From: Acidimicrobiaceae bacterium
Lineage (GTDB): Bacteria; Actinomycetota; Acidimicrobiia; Acidimicrobiales; RAAP-2
NCBI GenBank assembly: GCA_027315315.1
Contig: DAHUYG010000009.1
Coordinates: forward strand, 1-64,000
Direction: 5' to 3'
Length of the DNA stretch: 64,000 bases
Shown here: positions 62,337 through 64,000 of the stretch, piece by piece
Layout: each line of letters opens with the position of its first letter
Position numbering within the stretch: position 1 is the stretch's first letter
Position numbers and translations under genes: made by a program
Notes under the pieces: model-generated
What the model was told of the DNA's origin: nothing
The model's input: the letters and a program-made list of their open reading frames with translations, nothing else
The model's database searches: none

Positions 62337-63293
62337 ATGATCACCGGTACCGAGGTCGAGGGTCGGCCGGGGTGGCTTGCCTGGGCGGCACTCGGCACCG
62401 TCTACCTCGTCTGGGGCACGACCTACCTGTCCATCCGCGTCGGCGTGCGCGAACTTCCGCCGCTGCTCTTCGCGGGCGTTCGATTCATCGTCGCCGGTGC
62501 GTTGCTTTATCCCTTCGCTCGTTGGCTGGCGTCACGCAGCGCGGACCCAGCGGAGGTCGGTCACCGGCCGGCTCCCAAGGCATGGTTGGCCGCATCGATC
62601 GTCGGCGTCCTTTTGCCCGCTGGGGGCAACGGCACGGTGACCTACGCGGAGACGCGCCTTCCATCGGGCCTCGCGGCCGTGCTGATCGCGACGGTTCCCC
62701 TCTGGGTGGTCGTCTTCGCTCGAATCCTGAGGGGCCAGCCCTTCACCCGCCGGACGGTGGGTGGCCTCGTCGTCGGACTCGGCGGGGTGGCGGCGCTGTC
62801 GGGAGGCCAGAGCTCGGGCCACATCGGCTACATGGTTCTGGCCCTCGCAGCGGCAGCCTCGTGGGCATTCGGATCGGTCCTCGGCCGCGACCTGGCGCTC
62901 CCCCGTCAGATCCTGCTGGCCACCTCGATGGAGATGCTGGTGGGCGGGTTCGTTCTCGTCGTCGTCGGAGCCGCCGCCGGAGAATGCTCGAAGGTGCACC
63001 TCGCCGCCGTGCCGGCGACCTCCTGGGCCGCCCTCGGGTACCTGATCGGACCGGGGTCGATCCTCGCATATAGCGCCTACGGCTACGCCCTAAGTCACCT
63101 GCGGGTCACCACGGTCGCCACCTACGCCTACGTGAACCCGGTGGTCGCCCTAGTCGCCGGCATCGTGCTCCTCGGCGAACACATGAGTTGGATCGAGATA
63201 CTGGGAGCGGCGGTCGTCATCGGTTCGCTTCTCATCACGGCGCCAACCGGTCGGACCCGGAGCGGCTCGGCCGTCGCCCCTGACGATGCGTAG
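62337..63293 (+). CDS. EamA family (DMT superfamily) transporter
   Basis: A 318-residue ten-helix membrane protein made of two EamA repeats: the first with VYLVWGTTYLSIRVGVRELPP and TYAETRLPSGLAAVLIATVP, the second with SYGYALSHLR-like ...YGYALSHLRVTTVATYAYV and PVVALVAGIVLLGE. RhaT/YdcZ-like drug/metabolite exporters share this pattern. Substrate unknown. ATG 62337 chosen; GTG 62319 is possible. Confidence 0.9.
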   Translation: MITGTEVEGRPGWLAWAALGTVYLVWGTTYLSIRVGVRELPPLLFAGVRFIVAGALLYPFARWLASRSADPAEVGHRPAPKAWLAASIVGVLLPAGGNGTVTYAETRLPSGLAAVLIATVPLWVVVFARILRGQPFTRRTVGGLVVGLGGVAALSGGQSSGHIGYMVLALAAAASWAFGSVLGRDLALPRQILLATSMEMLVGGFVLVVVGAAAGECSKVHLAAVPATSWAALGYLIGPGSILAYSAYGYALSHLRVTTVATYAYVNPVVALVAGIVLLGEHMSWIEILGAAVVIGSLLITAPTGRTRSGSAVAPDDA

Positions 63294-63417
63294 GGCAAGC
63301 GTGGGCTCGCGCTGCTCATCCTCGCGTCCAGAGCGCTTCGAGCGACGCCGAGCGCCGGACCCCCGAACGGCGCGACGCCGATCGACCTCCCTCGCGATCG
63401 CTATGCGACCCGAGCCC
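63294..63417. other. Short convergent intergenic region
   Basis: Between the EamA and acyl-CoA synthetase stops. I see no terminator with a T-run. Confidence 0.3.
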
Positions 63418-64000
63418 TCAGAGGATCGAGGTGCTGTGGTCCTGCCAGTACTTGTCCCTCAGCAACCGCTTGTAGAGCTTGCCCGTCGGAAGGCGCGGGA
63501 GCTCGTCTTCGAAGTCGACGCTACGCGGGCACTTGAAGTGCGCCAGGTGTTCCCGGCAGAACGCGATGAGTTCACGCTCGAGATCCAGACCTGCCTCGAT
63601 CCCCTCCATTGGCTGCACGATGGCCTTCACCGTCTCACCGAGGTCCTCGTCGGGCACCCCGATCACCGCCGCGTCCATCACCTTTGGGTGGGTGATCAGA
63701 AGGTTCTCGGTCTCCTGGGGATAGATGTTCACGCCTCCCGAGATGATCATGTAGGTCTTGCGGTCGGTGAGGTAGAGGTAACCCTCCTCGTCCAGGTACC
63801 CGACGTCCCCCACAGTGCTGGTGTCGCCAGCGGCGTTGCGGGACTCTGCCGTCTTGGCCGGGTCGTTGAAGTACTCGAAGTTGGTGGCGCCCTTGAACCA
63901 CACGGTGCCCGACACCCCGGGCGGGCACTGGTTGCCCTCCTCGTCGAGGATCAGGACCTCCGCCCCGAGCGCGCGACCCACCGTCCCCTTGTGGGCCATC
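63418..64000 (-). CDS. AMP-dependent acyl-CoA synthetase, C-terminal part
   Basis: At least 194 residues of an ANL-superfamily ligase, running off the right edge. Visible motifs: GDVGYLDEEGYLYLTDRKTYMI with the hinge Asp/Arg, SGGVNIYPQE, and the catalytic lysine in PTGKLYKRLL. It activates a carboxylic acid to acyl-CoA. The adenylation core and start lie outside the window. It fits with the acyl-CoA dehydrogenase and ETF genes as fatty-acid metabolism. Confidence 0.92.
   Translation of the reverse strand, partial: MAHKGTVGRALGAEVLILDEEGNQCPPGVSGTVWFKGATNFEYFNDPAKTAESRNAAGDTSTVGDVGYLDEEGYLYLTDRKTYMIISGGVNIYPQETENLLITHPKVMDAAVIGVPDEDLGETVKAIVQPMEGIEAGLDLERELIAFCREHLAHFKCPRSVDFEDELPRLPTGKLYKRLLRDKYWQDHSTSIL

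Overview
The window reads as one chromosomal segment of a high-GC actinobacterium. Evidence for this is a WhiB regulator beside a PdtaS-type kinase, the DUF3090/SCO1664 gene set, DUF3107, a RsbV/RsbW/SigB-type stress module, an F420-type (FrhB-like) flavoprotein, and pervasive GTG/TTG starts with GTGA/ATGA stop-start overlaps. A complete System I cytochrome c maturation operon is less usual for this phylum and hints at a deep branch such as the Acidimicrobiia; that placement is inference. I found no tRNA, rRNA, insertion sequence, integrase or CRISPR array.

Layout. 0-0.5 kb: a frameshifted replication-relaxation (plasmid/ICE-type) gene at the left edge. 0.8-12.4 kb: housekeeping and metabolism (DUF169 protein, alpha/beta hydrolase, argS, acnA, PIG-L deacetylase, DEAD-box helicase, Fpg-type glycosylase, peroxiredoxin, and a MerR-PP2C fusion). 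12.5-14.8 kb: a HelD-type RNA polymerase recycling helicase behind a strong promoter and a structured leader. 14.9-20.1 kb: a small zinc ribbon, a 5'-3' exonuclease, an FrhB-like protein, a type-5 uracil-DNA glycosylase and the phosphomutase/DUF3090/SCO1664 operon. 20.1-25.3 kb: a surface O-acylation pair (SGNH plus MBOAT), etfBA and a glycerophosphodiesterase. 25.4-32.0 kb: whiB1-like gene, pdtaS, PHP phosphatase, two ArsA-like ATPases, DUF3107 and a dGTPase-like HD protein. 32.0-36.0 kb: an SDR and an Fe-S group (Mrp carrier, SufR-like regulator, and a NifS-like protein that has lost its PLP lysine). 36.1-43.7 kb: ccdA-ccmABCDEFGHI, including a 53-residue ccmD. 43.8-48.7 kb: gmd, a glycosyltransferase, TetR, a low-MW phosphatase, acyl-CoA dehydrogenase and cold-shock protein. 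48.8-56.1 kb: cysS and valS divergent from one shared -10 element, a VOC protein, a polymerase-less LigD and an MFS carrier. 56.2-61.4 kb: a frameshifted MarR gene, scrambled GAF debris, ppa and a general-stress module ending in a SigB/SigF-type sigma factor. 61.4-64.0 kb: two small stress-type proteins, an EamA exporter and the C-terminal half of an acyl-CoA synthetase running off the window.

Two regulatory themes recur. Many genes have a TANNNT box 6-8 bases before an ATG or GTG, as expected for leaderless transcripts. Within the stress module, four promoters of the form GTTT/GTGT-N16/17-GGG(T/A)A lie before small stress genes, which suggests a local regulon of the encoded sigma factor. Two perfect TGTGA-N6-TCACA palindromes (before whiB and before the rsbV-like gene) suggest a CRP-family regulator acting on both. 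The observations most worth checking are the HelD leader, the lysine-less NifS-like protein next to a SufR-like sensor, and the sigma-factor and CRP sites.
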